The translations under genes and the position numbers were made by a program. From positions 7,068,500 to 7,132,499 of the forward strand of contig NW_006921533.1 of assembly GCF_000340215.1 (NCBI RefSeq): a stretch of DNA of 64,000 nt. The letters run 5' to 3'. Shown piece after piece: positions 53,095-64,000 of this stretch (position 1 is its first letter; every line of letters starts with the position of its first letter). Below the pieces are notes generated by a model. It was not told the DNA's origin and ran no database searches. It saw nothing but the letters and a program-made list of their open reading frames with translations. Source of the DNA: Pseudocercospora fijiensis CIRAD86 (lineage: Eukaryota > Ascomycota > Dothideomycetes > Mycosphaerellales > Mycosphaerellaceae).

Positions 53095-55215
53095 CTACCA
53101 CGCATACCCGTCATCTTCCTCTTCGGCATCTTCATTCCAGTCCTCATCACCACTCAGCTCATCATCCATGAAGTCTCCCTCAGTCCATTGATTCTCGCGA
53201 GGTCGCTGGTTGTCAATGCGAATGTCGACTGCCGTGCAAAGACCTTGAATGAACTTCTCGGCCCTTCGCCGCCACGCTTCTACCTCACTTCGATCCGCTG
53301 ACTCCGAGTCAGATTCTGGCGAAGGTGTAGCAGTCTTGTCCATGACGGATGCCTGGCTCTCAGCAACACGCCTGCTGCGGCGCGGTTGTCGCTTGCACGG
53401 CGTCTCGTGCTCAACTTCCGAGTCGGAGTAACGTTGTGTATCTCCTGTGGACTGGTAAGCCGGTGCTTGCACGGCTACAGCTCTTCTGCCACGAAGAGGC
53501 ATGTTTCCGTTCCACTCGCGACTCAACTCATCAGCGCCACCGCTTTTCGGGGACCATTTCAGTTGAGTGGCTTTCCATAGCTCGAACTGCCTGATCGAGC
53601 CCAGGTTCTCATTCGGTGACCCATTACGCCGCAGATACACTCGTCCCAGCCGCTCAATCCACTGATCGCGGAAGCCAGCTCGATCACGCCACGGAATGTT
53701 GATGTGCGCATGAATGATCAGCGTCCGAAGTTGAAGCAGTTCGGGCGCATTGTCCACTAGAGAGCGGAAGAGGTTCTGCGCAGCCTCTGGTGACCACTTC
53801 TGAGCATGGATGATCTCCAAGTGGCGTAGAGTGCTTGGCCAGGAAGGAATGTCAGATTCTGGTAGCAACTCATCGTACAAAGCCTCGGCGTCGTTGACCG
53901 AGTCCTTCTCACTGTAGTAGTGTAAATCGACTTTCAACACTTCGAGACGGGGACAGAGCTCTTTCAATGATGTTGTGAAGCTCAGATTCAGCGCCGCGTT
54001 GTGATTGAGCACGAGCTCCTTGAGATGAGAGCCAGATGTCTTGAAAAAGTCTCGCATCATCTCGCTGGTGATTTCCAGGCAGTTCGTAAGCTCGAGCCTC
54101 TCAAGGTTGGTCGGCAGTCGCTGCAAGAACTTTTCCATGATGGTGTCACAGGAGATGAATGTCAGATCGACAAGGGAGGGAAGCTTTGCGATCGACGTTG
54201 CAAGTCCTGGTGGCGGTGCCTGCTGCGCTTCACCCTCTGCATTTGTCTCAGTCGTGCTTGGTTCAAAGCTGTCATCAACATTGAACCCAGTCACAACGAG
54301 CCGCTTGAGATATGCAAACACCACGCTCTCGTGCGCCGTTGACATCGTCTTGTAGAGCTCGATCGGGTCATTTCGAGGAATCGTGTCACGCGACCAGCGC
54401 CAAGTGCGAAGACGAGTGCCGCAGCTTTCGAAGGCTTTGATGAGATCAGTTGGAGAGAAGGTCCATTTCTGAACTTTGACGGGCCTGAAGGGTGGGTAGT
54501 ATCGTGGATGTAGTATCTCCATGTGCTGGAGTTGGGGTAGCTGAGATACCAGCTGTGGTAGATGCAAGCTCGGTCTGCCTGATGCAGCGTAGGCAACAGT
54601 TCTCACGTCCATGTTCAAGCGATGTACCTTGACGTTGTAATTGATGTATCGCTCCTCTCTCGGCATCTGAAGGAGGTCGAGGAGCTGATGTGGGTGATAT
54701 GTGTTGAGCATAGGCGGCGACTGATATAGCGCCTCAAGAGCGGCCAGTCCGAAGGCTCGACATATGCTCCGCGCAGTCTTGAGCAGCCATGTGGCGTTGG
54801 CACTTGCATCTCGTGAGAACTCGTCCACTGGCAAAGATGCGTAGATGAAGATCTGCTTGAGCACTTCCTCGGGTAGCGCTTTCCAGTTTGGTATATTGCC
54901 ATCGCTCGGTCCTTCGAAACCCTTCTTGACTGGCGCAGACTGTGCCCTGCGTGCCTTGCCGATTCTAAAAGCACGAACTAGAGTTGTCTGCTTTGTTCTC
55001 GCCGCCGCCTTGCTCCGAGTCTGGGGCTTGCGCTTTCTCGTAACTTTGCGCTTCTTCGGCACTGGTTCCTGTACGACTTCGGTATCGGGCGCAAAGTCTT
55101 CCTCGCTCCTCCCACTCGCCTCGAAATCATCCTCGTCTGTGTCAGGCTCGTAGTAGATTGAGCGCTTGCGGCTTGCCGACTGACGTGTGGACCGACGTTT
55201 CGTGGCAGGCGCCAT
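53095..55215 (-). CDS. F-box/leucine-rich-repeat-like protein
   Basis: ORF of 706 residues from ATG 55215 (MAPATKRRSTRQSASRKRS); the frame is open to 55416 but the added part looks like leader. Residues 1-100 are basic with acidic patches, probably nuclear (KKRKVTRKRKPQTRSK). An F-box-like segment follows at about 105 (NWKALPEEVLKQIFIYASLP). Residues ~190-500 contain LRR-like turns, for example LERLELTNCLEITSEMM and HLKELVLNHNAALNLSF. The C-terminus is Ser/Arg-rich then strongly acidic (DEDWNEDAEEEDDGYAW). F-box proteins link substrates to SCF ubiquitin ligases; the substrate is unknown. Confidence 0.78.
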   Translation of the reverse strand: MAPATKRRSTRQSASRKRSIYYEPDTDEDDFEASGRSEEDFAPDTEVVQEPVPKKRKVTRKRKPQTRSKAAARTKQTTLVRAFRIGKARRAQSAPVKKGFEGPSDGNIPNWKALPEEVLKQIFIYASLPVDEFSRDASANATWLLKTARSICRAFGLAALEALYQSPPMLNTYHPHQLLDLLQMPREERYINYNVKVHRLNMDVRTVAYAASGRPSLHLPQLVSQLPQLQHMEILHPRYYPPFRPVKVQKWTFSPTDLIKAFESCGTRLRTWRWSRDTIPRNDPIELYKTMSTAHESVVFAYLKRLVVTGFNVDDSFEPSTTETNAEGEAQQAPPPGLATSIAKLPSLVDLTFISCDTIMEKFLQRLPTNLERLELTNCLEITSEMMRDFFKTSGSHLKELVLNHNAALNLSFTTSLKELCPRLEVLKVDLHYYSEKDSVNDAEALYDELLPESDIPSWPSTLRHLEIIHAQKWSPEAAQNLFRSLVDNAPELLQLRTLIIHAHINIPWRDRAGFRDQWIERLGRVYLRRNGSPNENLGSIRQFELWKATQLKWSPKSGGADELSREWNGNMPLRGRRAVAVQAPAYQSTGDTQRYSDSEVEHETPCKRQPRRSRRVAESQASVMDKTATPSPESDSESADRSEVEAWRRRAEKFIQGLCTAVDIRIDNQRPRENQWTEGDFMDDELSGDEDWNEDAEEEDDGYAW

Positions 55216-55735
55216 TGCGCCGGCGAGAAAGTGAATGCAATCTGACGGGCGTCCAGTGTGGGCGTCGCGCCTCGAAAATAATGCGACTGGGTGATGTTTG
55301 TTTGGTCGAGCAGGCTGCAGGGCAGATGGCTGATGACTTTCGAGAGTGTCGCTTCCGTATGCGGGGACGGGGACGATCTCGGATCTCGGGCGGGACCTGC
55401 CGTGCCATGCTGACATAACTAGCGTTTGCGATACCCACCTTTCCCTTGGTCTCCACTGTCAAATCTCTAGATCGCACGCTCGTGGACAGATACAATCGCT
55501 GCGAGGTGAATCTGAGAACGGGTTCGGCGTGTACCATTTGCAACATCCATCACTTGTCTCTGCCAGGCACGTACTGCTGAACACAGTCGTGACTTTGTAC
55601 TGTTCTGGTTCTACTGCCCGCGACGCGTCTCAAAGTCGCGTGAGAACCACCACCGATGATCGATACATCAAAATGAGGACTGCAAAGCATACGCTACTCC
55701 AGCAAATACCCGACGAGAGCTGATAGCCTGTTGAA
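55216..55735. promoter_or_regulatory. Divergent promoter region of the F-box gene and HUS1
   Basis: 520 bp between start codons at 55215 (minus) and 55736 (plus). The ORFs inside it are short or extensions of the flanking gene. Confidence 0.45.
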
Positions 55736-56857
55736 ATGCGTTTCCGCGCGAGTATTCAAAATATCAACACTTTCACCAAATTTACAGCATCACTCGCCTC
55801 TCTGGGCAACATCGCCTGGGTGCGATTAGACGAGAAGGATGTTCGATTTACGGTCATCCCCGAACAAGGTACGCAAGTATGGTCCGTCCTTTCGATCGAA
55901 ACGATCTTTGAAGAGTATACGATACAGTCCGCCGCGGCGAACAACACCATAAATCTCGAAGTACCTCTTGCGCCACTCCAACGAGCGTTGAAAAGTGCCC
56001 AGAATGCTATTGCCGCCAATATCAGACTCACGAAGAAGGACAACATTCCGTTGCTGTCGCTTACGATCACCACGCAAGCCATGAACAGCAGCGCTCCCTT
56101 CGGAAACGGCCAATCGGGTTCCACCCAGGATGGCGTTAATGACTTTGGCACAGCTGGTAACGGGACAGAGGAAAGCGTGGAGTTCTTCGGAGCGAGACAG
56201 GAGCGTGAAACGCTTGTCACGCAAGACGTGCCTGTTCGCGTACTTGCGCCGGCATCGGTCGAAGGACTCCACGAACCACGATGTCGCGAACCGGACGTGC
56301 ACATCGTGCTCCCAAATTTGATACAGCTGAAGGCAATCAGCGACCGCTTCACAAAGCTGGCACTGTCCACGAAAAGCAGCACACGGGCTGTCTATGGTGG
56401 TGCTGGTCCGAAACTCGAACTCAGCGGCAATATGCACGGTTGTCTTCGCTTAGCGCTCAATACGGATGCGATGCGCATCAACAGCCTATGGACCGGCCTT
56501 GAGAACCCAGAACTCGATCCATCACAGGTTGCCGATGGGGAAGCTGGGCTTGCCAACCACCCTAGTACCAGGATGAAAGAACTCGGCGATTCTTCTGGGC
56601 AGAGCGACGAAGGATGGGCGACAGTGCGTGTCGACGGGAGAGATTGGGGTCGAGTGCTGAGCGTTGGGCGGCTCGGTGGCAGAGTTATCGCGTGCTTCTG
56701 CCACGACCACGCACTCATTTTGTATGTCTTTCTGAACAGCGATGAACCTGGAGGGGGCGAGTCTGTACTGACGGTAAGGGGTGCCGAAAACTTTCAAAGG
56801 TGCAGGGCTTCGCTAATAACAACCACGCAGTACTACATTTCCTCCTTTACGACGTGA
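55736..56857 (+). CDS. HUS1: DNA-damage checkpoint clamp subunit HUS1
   Basis: Exon 1 is 55736-56773 and exon 2 is 56831-56857, with an intron 56774-56830 (GTAAGG...CGCAG); 354 residues when spliced. The start MRFRASIQNINTFTKFTASL and the following WVRLDEKDVRFTVIPEQGTQ are typical of Hus1. The clamp-like second half includes VHIVLPNLIQLKAISDRFTKL. The spliced end is LTYYISSFTT, like Hus1 C-termini. Hus1, Rad9 and Rad1 form the 9-1-1 ring that activates the ATR/Mec1 checkpoint. The 57-nt intron is divisible by three and stop-free, so an unspliced mRNA would give 373 residues. A low-complexity insertion (residues ~115-150) separates the two halves. Confidence 0.92.
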   Translation: MRFRASIQNINTFTKFTASLASLGNIAWVRLDEKDVRFTVIPEQGTQVWSVLSIETIFEEYTIQSAAANNTINLEVPLAPLQRALKSAQNAIAANIRLTKKDNIPLLSLTITTQAMNSSAPFGNGQSGSTQDGVNDFGTAGNGTEESVEFFGARQERETLVTQDVPVRVLAPASVEGLHEPRCREPDVHIVLPNLIQLKAISDRFTKLALSTKSSTRAVYGGAGPKLELSGNMHGCLRLALNTDAMRINSLWTGLENPELDPSQVADGEAGLANHPSTRMKELGDSSGQSDEGWATVRVDGRDWGRVLSVGRLGGRVIACFCHDHALILYVFLNSDEPGGGESVLTVRGAENFQRCRASLITTTQYYISSFTT

Positions 56858-57748
56858 CGAGCGATGGGAGATGAGCTGGTTCGTAGCACGGAGGAGCTCA
56901 CATGAATGGAGATAGCTTCGATGTACATACAACGTGGAGTGACCGACTTGTCCGACTAGCTGCATGAGCGCATACAGTGCTGTCCGAAATGTTTCACGTG
57001 CCTATCCGTTTGTAAAGGAGGGAGCGTCCGACATGGTCTGCCGTTTTCTGACGACATTCCATACCGTGTTTTCCACCTTTCTGCAGCCGTACTGAGAGCG
57101 AAGCCGTGTGGCATTTGATTGCATGTGTACGAAAGAAAGGTCGATGGGCGTGGTGCAAGGAGGAAGTTTAGGTTACTGCTTACTTAAAGCCTTAAACTGA
57201 GGAGCCAAGACGCTTGCGGCTGGAAGGTTCGGCGCCATCGCATTCAGGAGTCGCAGGGTAGGTATTCTACCTAGAGATCGCATGTATGCGTCGACGCTCG
57301 GATTTCGATCGAGAAGTGTGCACGACTCACTTCGAAACCTGGAGCACAGCACGCTATCGTGTGCGTCACTGACTCCGCTCCACCTCAGCGTCGCCGACCG
57401 CACGTGGCCCGCGATATACGAGTGCCGCCGCCGCGAAACACGACCGCCCGACAGGCCCGGCGAAAGGCCCGCAGCAAGCACGGAGGGTAACCTGGAAGTT
57501 TGGTGGAGAAGGGTGGCTTTCCCGACGCGGACGAGGCGAACAGCGCAGTGGCAGAATACGCACAACAGGAGCGCGGACAATTGCAGTTGGTGCAGGCTGA
57601 GCAGTGCAGTGGATGAGTGAGGGGACAGACATAAACACGGCGCGGCGCGGGCAGGAGCGTACGGACAGGAGACTGGCGACACACCGGCGTGAGCGCGCGC
57701 CTCGAGCGCCAGGGCAGCGCAGAAGTGCAGGCCTGCGGCCAGGAAACG
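56858..57748. other. Intergenic, 891 bp, upstream of the formin gene
   Basis: Holds the HUS1 3' UTR and the formin promoter and leader. The right part (57400-57720) is GC-rich. A long minus-strand ORF crosses it but is judged a shadow of the formin gene. Confidence 0.45.
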
Positions 57749-60700
57749 ATGTTCTCCAGCAGCGACAAGTCGGCGCGTCAGAGCAGCGGCGGCAAGTCTT
57801 TCTTCTCTCGTAACAAGAAGGACAAAGGGAGCGAACATGGACACGGCCTCGGCCATGCGCCGCAGCCCACGATCCACGAGTCCACCGCGCGCCACTCGCA
57901 CCGCAGCTCCACCTCCACCAGCACCATCGACCAGGAGGAGTACATGAAGAATGGGCAAGACCCGCTGGCGATGCAGGCAGGAGTCATCACTAGCATACCC
58001 TACGATGCCGTGGCCAAAGACACGCGACCTCCGCTTCTTGTTGATCATGCCGAGTGGCCAGTGTCGAAACGGGAACCGCTGCCACACCATTTGAACAAAG
58101 GCGGCGGCGACTTCCACCAGTACCCTGCCTTCGACGCCAGCTCGCTCCCTCCGAGGCCTCCCACACATGGCAGCAGCTACCGCGGGCGACTGGACTCGGA
58201 TGCCACCACGCTGAATGCCTATCCCGCATCCCGTAGCTCGAGCGACCACGGCAGTGTACGATCGAACTGGTCCGGCGACCGAAGACAATACTACAATGCC
58301 AACACCAGTCAGGCCTCTCTCGGCGTCGGCATGACCGGTTATGCTCCCGAGCAATCTTCTGCAAGCCAGCGAGATCGAGATCGCAACATCCAACATCTCA
58401 ACGCCCACAGCCCGTCTGCCTTTTCTAGTGCAGCATCATTCTCGCCCGAAGCATTGCTGCAACACCGACCTTCGGACGACAAGGTCATAGAGAAAGAATT
58501 CTTGGAGTTGATGCTAAAGCGTGGTTGGAAATCACTACCCGAACAAGCACGACGTCAGATGGAAGCATACCCTATAAGTAAAAAGTGGACTCTGGTATAC
58601 CAAGATAGACTGGCAGAGTGGCAAGGAGAGCAGAAGCGCAGAAATATGGCCCGAAATACCATGCAGAGCGTGCATGGAGGCTTCGATATTGGCCGCATGG
58701 AGGAGGAAGGCAGCCCGGAATGGTACGTGAAGAAGATTTTGGACAACTCCATATCTGCAAAACAATTACAGAGCTTGGCCGTGAGCCTCCGAACCCAGCC
58801 CATCGCGTGGGTCAAGGCATTCGTGGAAGCACAAGGACAGATAGCATTGACCAATTTGCTCGGAAAGTTGAATAGACGACAAGCATCTGGACCAGTCCCC
58901 GTGGAAGGATCAAAGCAGGAGAAAGACTTGGACCGAGAGTACGACATTGTCAAATGTCTGAAGGCATTGATGAACAACAAGTATGGAGCCGACAACGCGT
59001 TGCAGCACGATAGTATTGTCATGGCGCTCGCGAGCTCCTTGACGACTCCACGACTGCACACCAGGAAATTGGTCTCGGAGCTGCTCACCTTCCTATGTCA
59101 TTGGGCAGAAGGACAAGGGCATGTGAAAGTCCTCCAGGCCATGGATCATCTCAAGGCACAACAAAGCGAGAACGGACGATTTGATGCATGGCTACGTATC
59201 GTGGAGGTCACCATCGATGGGCGTGGCAAGATGGGATCCTTGGTCGGAGCATCAGATGAAGTCCGAAGTGGTGGTGTCGGCATGGAGAACCTCCTCATGG
59301 AATATGCTGTTGCATCTCTGTTCTTGGTGAACTCCATCGTAGATGCACCCGAGCGAGATCTTCAGCTGCGATGTCACATCCGGGCCCAATTTGTGGCCTG
59401 TGGGCTCAAGCGTATCTTCACAAAGATGGAGGACTTCCAGTACGAGGTCATAGACAAACAGATCGAACGATATCGAAACAACGAAGCCATTGACTATGAA
59501 GACTTGCTGGAGCGCGAGAACAGCTCTATGCATGAGAGTATGGAGGGCGAGGGCAAAGACTTGAATGACCCGGTACAAATCGTTGAGGCTATTCAGCAAC
59601 GAGTTGCTGGAAGCAGAGAAGGCGACTATTTTCTCTCTGCACTGCAGCATCTTCTGTTGATTCGGGACAACGAAGGAGAAGATCGTTTGAAGCTGTTCCA
59701 GCTCGTAGAGAGCATGCTCTCCTATGTTACCATGGACCGACGATTACCAGATATGGACCTCAAGCAGTCTCTCAACTTCTCCGTTCAGTCGTTACTCGAC
59801 AAGCTTTATACAGACTCCGAGGCTCGACAAGCTCGAGAAGCTGCCAATGAAGCAAGGCTTATTGCAGATGCGGCAATTGCAGAGCGTGATGAGATGAAGT
59901 CCCAGGTGGAGATGGGTGCTGAAGGTCTAGTAGCCAAATTGCAAAAGCAGATCGAGGAACAAGCTGCTGTCATTGACCTGCAGTCTCGACAGACCGAGGC
60001 AATGAAGTCAGAACTTAGTGAGCTGCAAAGAGTACGAGCACAGGACCTGCAACGACAAGAACTCGAGACTCGAGAGTTGTACTTGATGCTTCGCGATGCT
60101 CAAAACATCGCTGAGTCGAATGCCAAAAAGGGCGGCAAAAATGAGGAGACTACAGATCCGGCGCGATTGCAAGGCATCCTCGACCGTGAAAGGCTTATGG
60201 ATCGCTTGGAGATGCAGCTTGAACGTGCAAAGACTCAGGCAAAGCTGGAAGGTAAGGTGTGGCAACAGTTCAATCCCAGTGACAAGCTGCGTGAGCTTCG
60301 TGAAAAGATGGAGGGCGCGGGCATGGAACCAGATGGACTTGAAGCCCAAATGAGCTACCTCGGCCAGACCGCTCCTCGAAGAGGCACCGGCATTGCACGC
60401 AAACCAGTCCGAAAAGCCTCAGATGGTGACAATGTTGACGAGACCATTATGGAGGACGACACTGTCTTTGAGAAGCCTAGACTGGTGGAGTACACACGGC
60501 CCAAGGTGCCATCTTCTGTTGCGAATGCACAACGAGGCATGCTCGCTGAGCTTCAAAGCAGAGCGCCGAGGGTGGATGGTAGCGATGACGAAGGCGACGG
60601 TGTCACGACCGGGCCTAGTCATCCAAGCCTCGAGAGCGAGAGCCCGAAAACACCTACCAGCACAGATCTGCCAGAGCCAGCTAAAGAAAAGTTCGATGGC

Positions 60701-63144
60701 CCTGTCGCACCTACGCCACCCCCTATGCCTGCGTTCGATGGAGCAGCTCCCACGCCTCCNNNNNNNNNNNNNNNNNNNNNNNNNNNNNNNNNNNNNNNNN
60801 NNNNNNNNNNNNNNNNNNNNNNNNNNNNNNNNNNNNNNNNNNNNNNNNNNNNNNNNNNNATAATCGAGCGCGCCGCGAAGCCCTTCGTTCTCGAACGATG
60901 CTCCTCCTCCTCCTGCACCGCCCATGCCTGGCTTTGGCAATGCAGCACCTCCTGCACCCCCAATGCCTGGCTTTAATGGCGCAGCCCCTCCTCCTCCTCC
61001 TCCTCCTCCTCCTCCCGGAATGGGCTTCAAAGGCGGAGCTCCTCCTCCACCGCCTCCAGGCGCACCTCCTCTTCCCGGCAAGCTCAATGGCGGCTTCCTT
61101 CCCAAACAAATGCATACCAGTCCGAATGGTGGCATCGGTGCAGTTGCTCCTCGTCCGAAGAAGAAGCTCAAGGCCCTGCACTGGGAGAAGGTTGACTCAC
61201 CTGAAGTCACGTTGTGGTCGCTCCACACACCCACCTTCGAGCAGAAAGAAGAGAAGTATCAGGAGCTGTCAAGAAAGGGTATATTGGACGAAATCGAGAA
61301 ATTGTTCATGGCCAAGGAGATCAAGCAAATTGGCAAGGGCGGCGGCAAGGTCAAGACTGACAAGAAGCAAGTCATCAGCCGCGATCTCATGCATATGATG
61401 CAGATCAGTCTTGCCAAGTTTTCGAATGTGGAAGCAGACGACATCGTACGCATGGTCATTCACTGCGACCGCGAGATCTTGGAAAACAGCACAGTCATGG
61501 AGTTCCTGCAGCATGAGCATCTTTGCACTATTCCAGACAATGTGGCCAAACTGATGGCACCCTACTCGAAAGACTGGACCGGGCCTGATGCTATTAAGAG
61601 TACGCGTGAGCAAGATCCGGCCGAGTTGACTAGAGAGGATCAAATCTATCTCTACACGGCTTATGAGCTACATCACTACTGGAAGGCGAGGATGAGGGCT
61701 CTTGCTTTGACCAAGAATTTCGAGCCCGAGTACGACGAGATCTCTGGAAAGCTCAAGCAAGTCGTTCAGGTATCGGAGAGCTTGCGCGATTCCGTGAAGC
61801 TTATGCCGGTCTTTGGTCTCATCTTGGACATTGGAAACTACATGAACGATTCTAATAAACAAGCTGTCGGTTTCAAGCTCTCCTCGCTTGCTCGTCTTGG
61901 TATGGTCAAGGACAAGGATAACGAGTCGACACTTCTGGATTACGTTGAGCGCGTTGTCAGGAAACAATACCCACAATACGAAGGCTTCTACGAGGACATC
62001 GCTGGAGTGCTTACAACACAGAAGATCAATATTGAACAGCTTCAAGGCGATGCAAAGAAGTACATCGACAACATCAACAATGTGCAGTCCTCTCTCGACT
62101 CTGGCAATCTCAGTGACCCCAAGCGGTTCCATCCAGAGGATCGCGTCAGCCAGGTTGTGCAAAGATCAATGAAGGAAGCTAGAAGGAAAGCCGAACAGAT
62201 GGCGCTCTATCTTGACGAGATGAATCGGGTGTACGACGACATTCTCACATACTTCGGCGATGACAACAAGGACGAGAACGCGAGGCGAGAGTTCTTCAGC
62301 AAGCTCGCCAACTTCTTGCAGGAGTACAAGGTAAGTTCACCAGCTACAAAATGCAAACACCGCAATGACTCAGATACTGACCGATTGCTAGAAATCTCAT
62401 GAGAAGAATCTTGTACTTGAAGAAGCCTGGCGCCGCAACGAGGAGAACATGCGCCGCAAGCAGATGAAGTCTGGTCATGGTTCATCATCTGCGTCGGTTA
62501 GCGATGCTCCTGCCAGTCCTGTGTCAACAGGTGCCATGGACGATCTGCTCCAGAAGCTCCGTGCTGCCGCACCTGTCGCCAAAGACACCAGAGAACGAAG
62601 ACGACGAGCACGCCTGAAGGATCGACACCAAGTGCGCGTCGCTTCGGGTCAAAAGATCCCGGAGACGGGCGAGAATATGGTGACCGATGAGAACGGCCTG
62701 CTTAGTCCTGCCAAGACGAACGACTCTGCCGAGAGCAATGAGCCAGTTGAAGGCGGTGTCTCGGAAGGAGAGGACATCGCCGATCGAGCAGCCTCCATGC
62801 TCCAAGGTCTACGCGGCGACGCAGAACCTGCTGAGCCTGGATCTGAAAGCCTCCGAGTGCGAAGGCGCAGGGAAAGCGCCGACGATGAACGAGCCCGAAG
62901 ACGTGCAAGGAGACGTGGTGCTGGGGGTAGCACCGACACGACTGCCACTACAATTACGGAAGAAGGCGACGAAGCTGCCGCCGACAAAGTTGGCGAGAGA
63001 ACAATTCTGGAAGAGGACGAGGAGAAATCTGGTGGTAGTGACTGCAAACGCGATTCAGGAGAGCCATCTCTACCGACACCTACGACCGTCGTTGTCCCAC
63101 CCAGTCCGACGGCAAGCGAGCATAGTCCTGAGAAAGCGGAATAG
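57749..63144 (+). CDS. Diaphanous-type formin (SepA/Bni1-like), interrupted by an assembly gap
   Basis: Exon 1 from ATG 57749 (MFSSSDKSARQSSGGKSFF) to 62330, a 61-bp intron (62331-62391), exon 2 to 63144. An N-terminal disordered part is followed by a GTPase-binding/FH3 region from ~residue 240 (EKEFLELMLKRGWKSLPEQ). A coiled coil (~690-870) precedes the FH1 polyproline region, where 100 N (60760-60859) interrupt it. The FH2 domain runs from KLKALHWEKVDSPEVTLWS to about 62290, with VFGLILDIGNYMNDSNKQAV. A C-terminal autoinhibitory DAD motif is clear in exon 2 (GAMDDLLQKLRAA, then RERRRRARLK). The protein nucleates actin cables for polar growth and the septal ring, under Rho control. Frames before and after the gap differ, so the true gap length is not 100. 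Confidence 0.92.
60760..60859. other. Assembly gap of 100 N in the FH1-coding repeat
   Basis: Exactly 100 N, a placeholder size. On both sides the sequence codes for polyproline (MPAFDGAAPTPP before; APPPPAPPMPGFG after). The first bases after the gap read ATAATCG and carry an in-frame TAA at 60861-60863, so the right gap edge may be misassembled. Confidence 0.95.
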
Positions 63145-63685
63145 CGTGTTGCTTTGATGGATGCTTTGAATCGTGTCGCCAGATCGCCGATTGTTGATTG
63201 CGAGCATAGGAAATGGGAAGTTGGATGAGATGAGTGATGGATGCTACGGTAATGCATAGATGGATTGTACATAATCTCTTTAATGTCTGTTGTATCAAAG
63301 GGTGCGGGAAGGACAAGCAAGCAAGCAAGCATAGTGGTCGGATGGCATGATATCAATCGCTTTTAGCGTTGGAGTGAGGTGTTTGATTTCTGGTGTGAGG
63401 GACTTGCCTACGAGCAAGGTTGAGATGGCAATGAGAAAGGTGGCTTGGTTGTATACCCCCTTGTTTCATCATTATATTCAAGAGATCGTATTTGCCTCAT
63501 ACTTTGAGCTGTGATCTGTGTCTCTCTTCGATCATTTGGACTTTCATCACCCTTGACCTCGATATCCAATATCTTCCGAACGCCGAACGCCGAACGCAAT
63601 GCCATGTCGTAATAGAACAAACATCCTAATGCCTCTCGTGAATGAAATTCGTTCCTTCATTCCCGTCTTTCGCCAGCGATTCAGA
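63145..63685. other. Intergenic between convergent genes, 541 bp
   Basis: 3' UTRs of the formin gene and the next, convergent gene. A small AAGC repeat lies near 63318-63331. No gene seen. Confidence 0.45.
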
Positions 63686-64000
63686 TCAGGATCCAATTCC
63701 TCCACCATGGCTCCTGACCTCTTCCTTCTCCAATTTGGGAGTTTCCCGGCTCAGCAACGACCGCAGTTCAGGTGTAATAATCTTGTCCTTCTTGACAGCT
63801 TCTTCGGCTTCCCGTCTTGCAGCAGCTTGTTGTGCTGGAGTCTGCTGTCTCGACGAGCTCTCGGCTGCGCTTGAAGTAGTTCTTCTGGGTCTACCGTCAC
63901 TTCCGGGTCTAGTCGTAGTAGGGCTTGGAGGTTGTGGCAGTGCGACTCTTTGTCTGATTTCTGGCGCTTGAGGGAAATTGTTCTTGCGATCGATTGCTTC
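63686..64000 (-). CDS. C-terminal part of an unrecognised protein (runs off right edge)
   Basis: On minus, 104 codons enter from the right edge in one open frame and end at TGA 63688-63686. The product is low-complexity first (SPTTTRPGSDGRPRRTTSSA, then SSRQQTPAQQAAARREAEEA), with a conserved-looking end KKDKIITPELRSLLSRE and a final GGGIGS. This is probably a real, mostly disordered C-terminus. I do not recognise the family; the rest lies outside the window. Confidence 0.6.
   Translation of the reverse strand, partial: EAIDRKNNFPQAPEIRQRVALPQPPSPTTTRPGSDGRPRRTTSSAAESSSRQQTPAQQAAARREAEEAVKKDKIITPELRSLLSRETPKLEKEEVRSHGGGIGS

Noticed and set aside
57173..58408. Minus-strand ORF of 411 codons
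   Set aside because: It overlaps the 5' part of the formin gene in antisense and its low-complexity R/G/V-rich sequence mirrors the GC-rich codons of the real gene.
60419..61234. Minus-strand glycine-rich ORF of 271 codons
   Set aside because: It is the antisense reading of the FH1 polyproline repeat and crosses the N gap.
1..64000. tRNA, rRNA and other structured RNA genes
   Set aside because: I looked for tRNA-like A/B box pairs and rRNA segments by eye and saw none I could support; a tRNAscan or Infernal run would settle it.

Overview
This window is nuclear DNA from a filamentous ascomycete, most likely a dothideomycete such as a Mycosphaerellales or Capnodiales species. The evidence is short spliceosomal introns (about 47-92 bp, GTRNGY...YAG), compact genes on both strands, fungal-type orthologues (Spo7, LAA1/HEATR5, Hus1, SepA-type formin, LSM3, MSS1, formate dehydrogenase, Cld1-like lipase), and two blocks of transposon DNA carrying the C-to-T/G-to-A decay typical of repeat-induced point mutation (RIP). 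The lineage is inferred from gene content and style, not from a search.

Layout. 1-7170: CorA-type Mg transporter (partial), PPR-like mitochondrial protein, LSM3, and a thioredoxin-transglutaminase fusion protein. 7506-11038: a 3.5-kb RIP-degraded Tc1/mariner element with 26-bp terminal inverted repeats (TIRs) and a TA target duplication, carrying a second, unrecognised ORF. 11182-14488: APC-type permease and a small BRCT protein. 14601-26101: one seven-exon gene for a PuuE-type polysaccharide deacetylase, split in exon 2 by a 10,186-bp RIP-degraded element. That element (15625-25810) has 16-bp TIRs, an exact 8-bp target duplication (GGTCTTGG), a DUF6589-like ORF (1,030 codons, one intron) and a convergent RecQ-type helicase ORF (878 codons), with a field of tandem repeats between them. 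Removing the element and one copy of the 8 bp leaves an uninterrupted 334-codon frame.

26561-43747: MFS transporter, LAA1/HEATR5 (with a one-frame break), TACO1/YebC-type mitochondrial translation factor, FCP1-like HAD protein, TPT-family transporter, Spo7, and a Cld1-like alpha/beta hydrolase. 43748-49980: mostly intergenic sequence around formate dehydrogenase, plus a possible micro-peptide locus with repeated GRGGYN. 50516-64000: MSS1, an F-box/LRR-like protein, HUS1, a large formin with a 100-N assembly gap in its FH1 region, and the C-terminus of one more gene.

The genes are largely unrelated housekeeping functions. Several are mitochondrial (PPR protein, TACO1, Cld1-like, MSS1) or may be (formate dehydrogenase), and two of these share a fungal presequence style (CxxC followed by R-x-[FY]-S). 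The most notable content is the 10.2-kb element. Its combination of TIRs, 8-bp duplication, DUF6589-like protein and RecQ helicase matches no transposon superfamily I can name.
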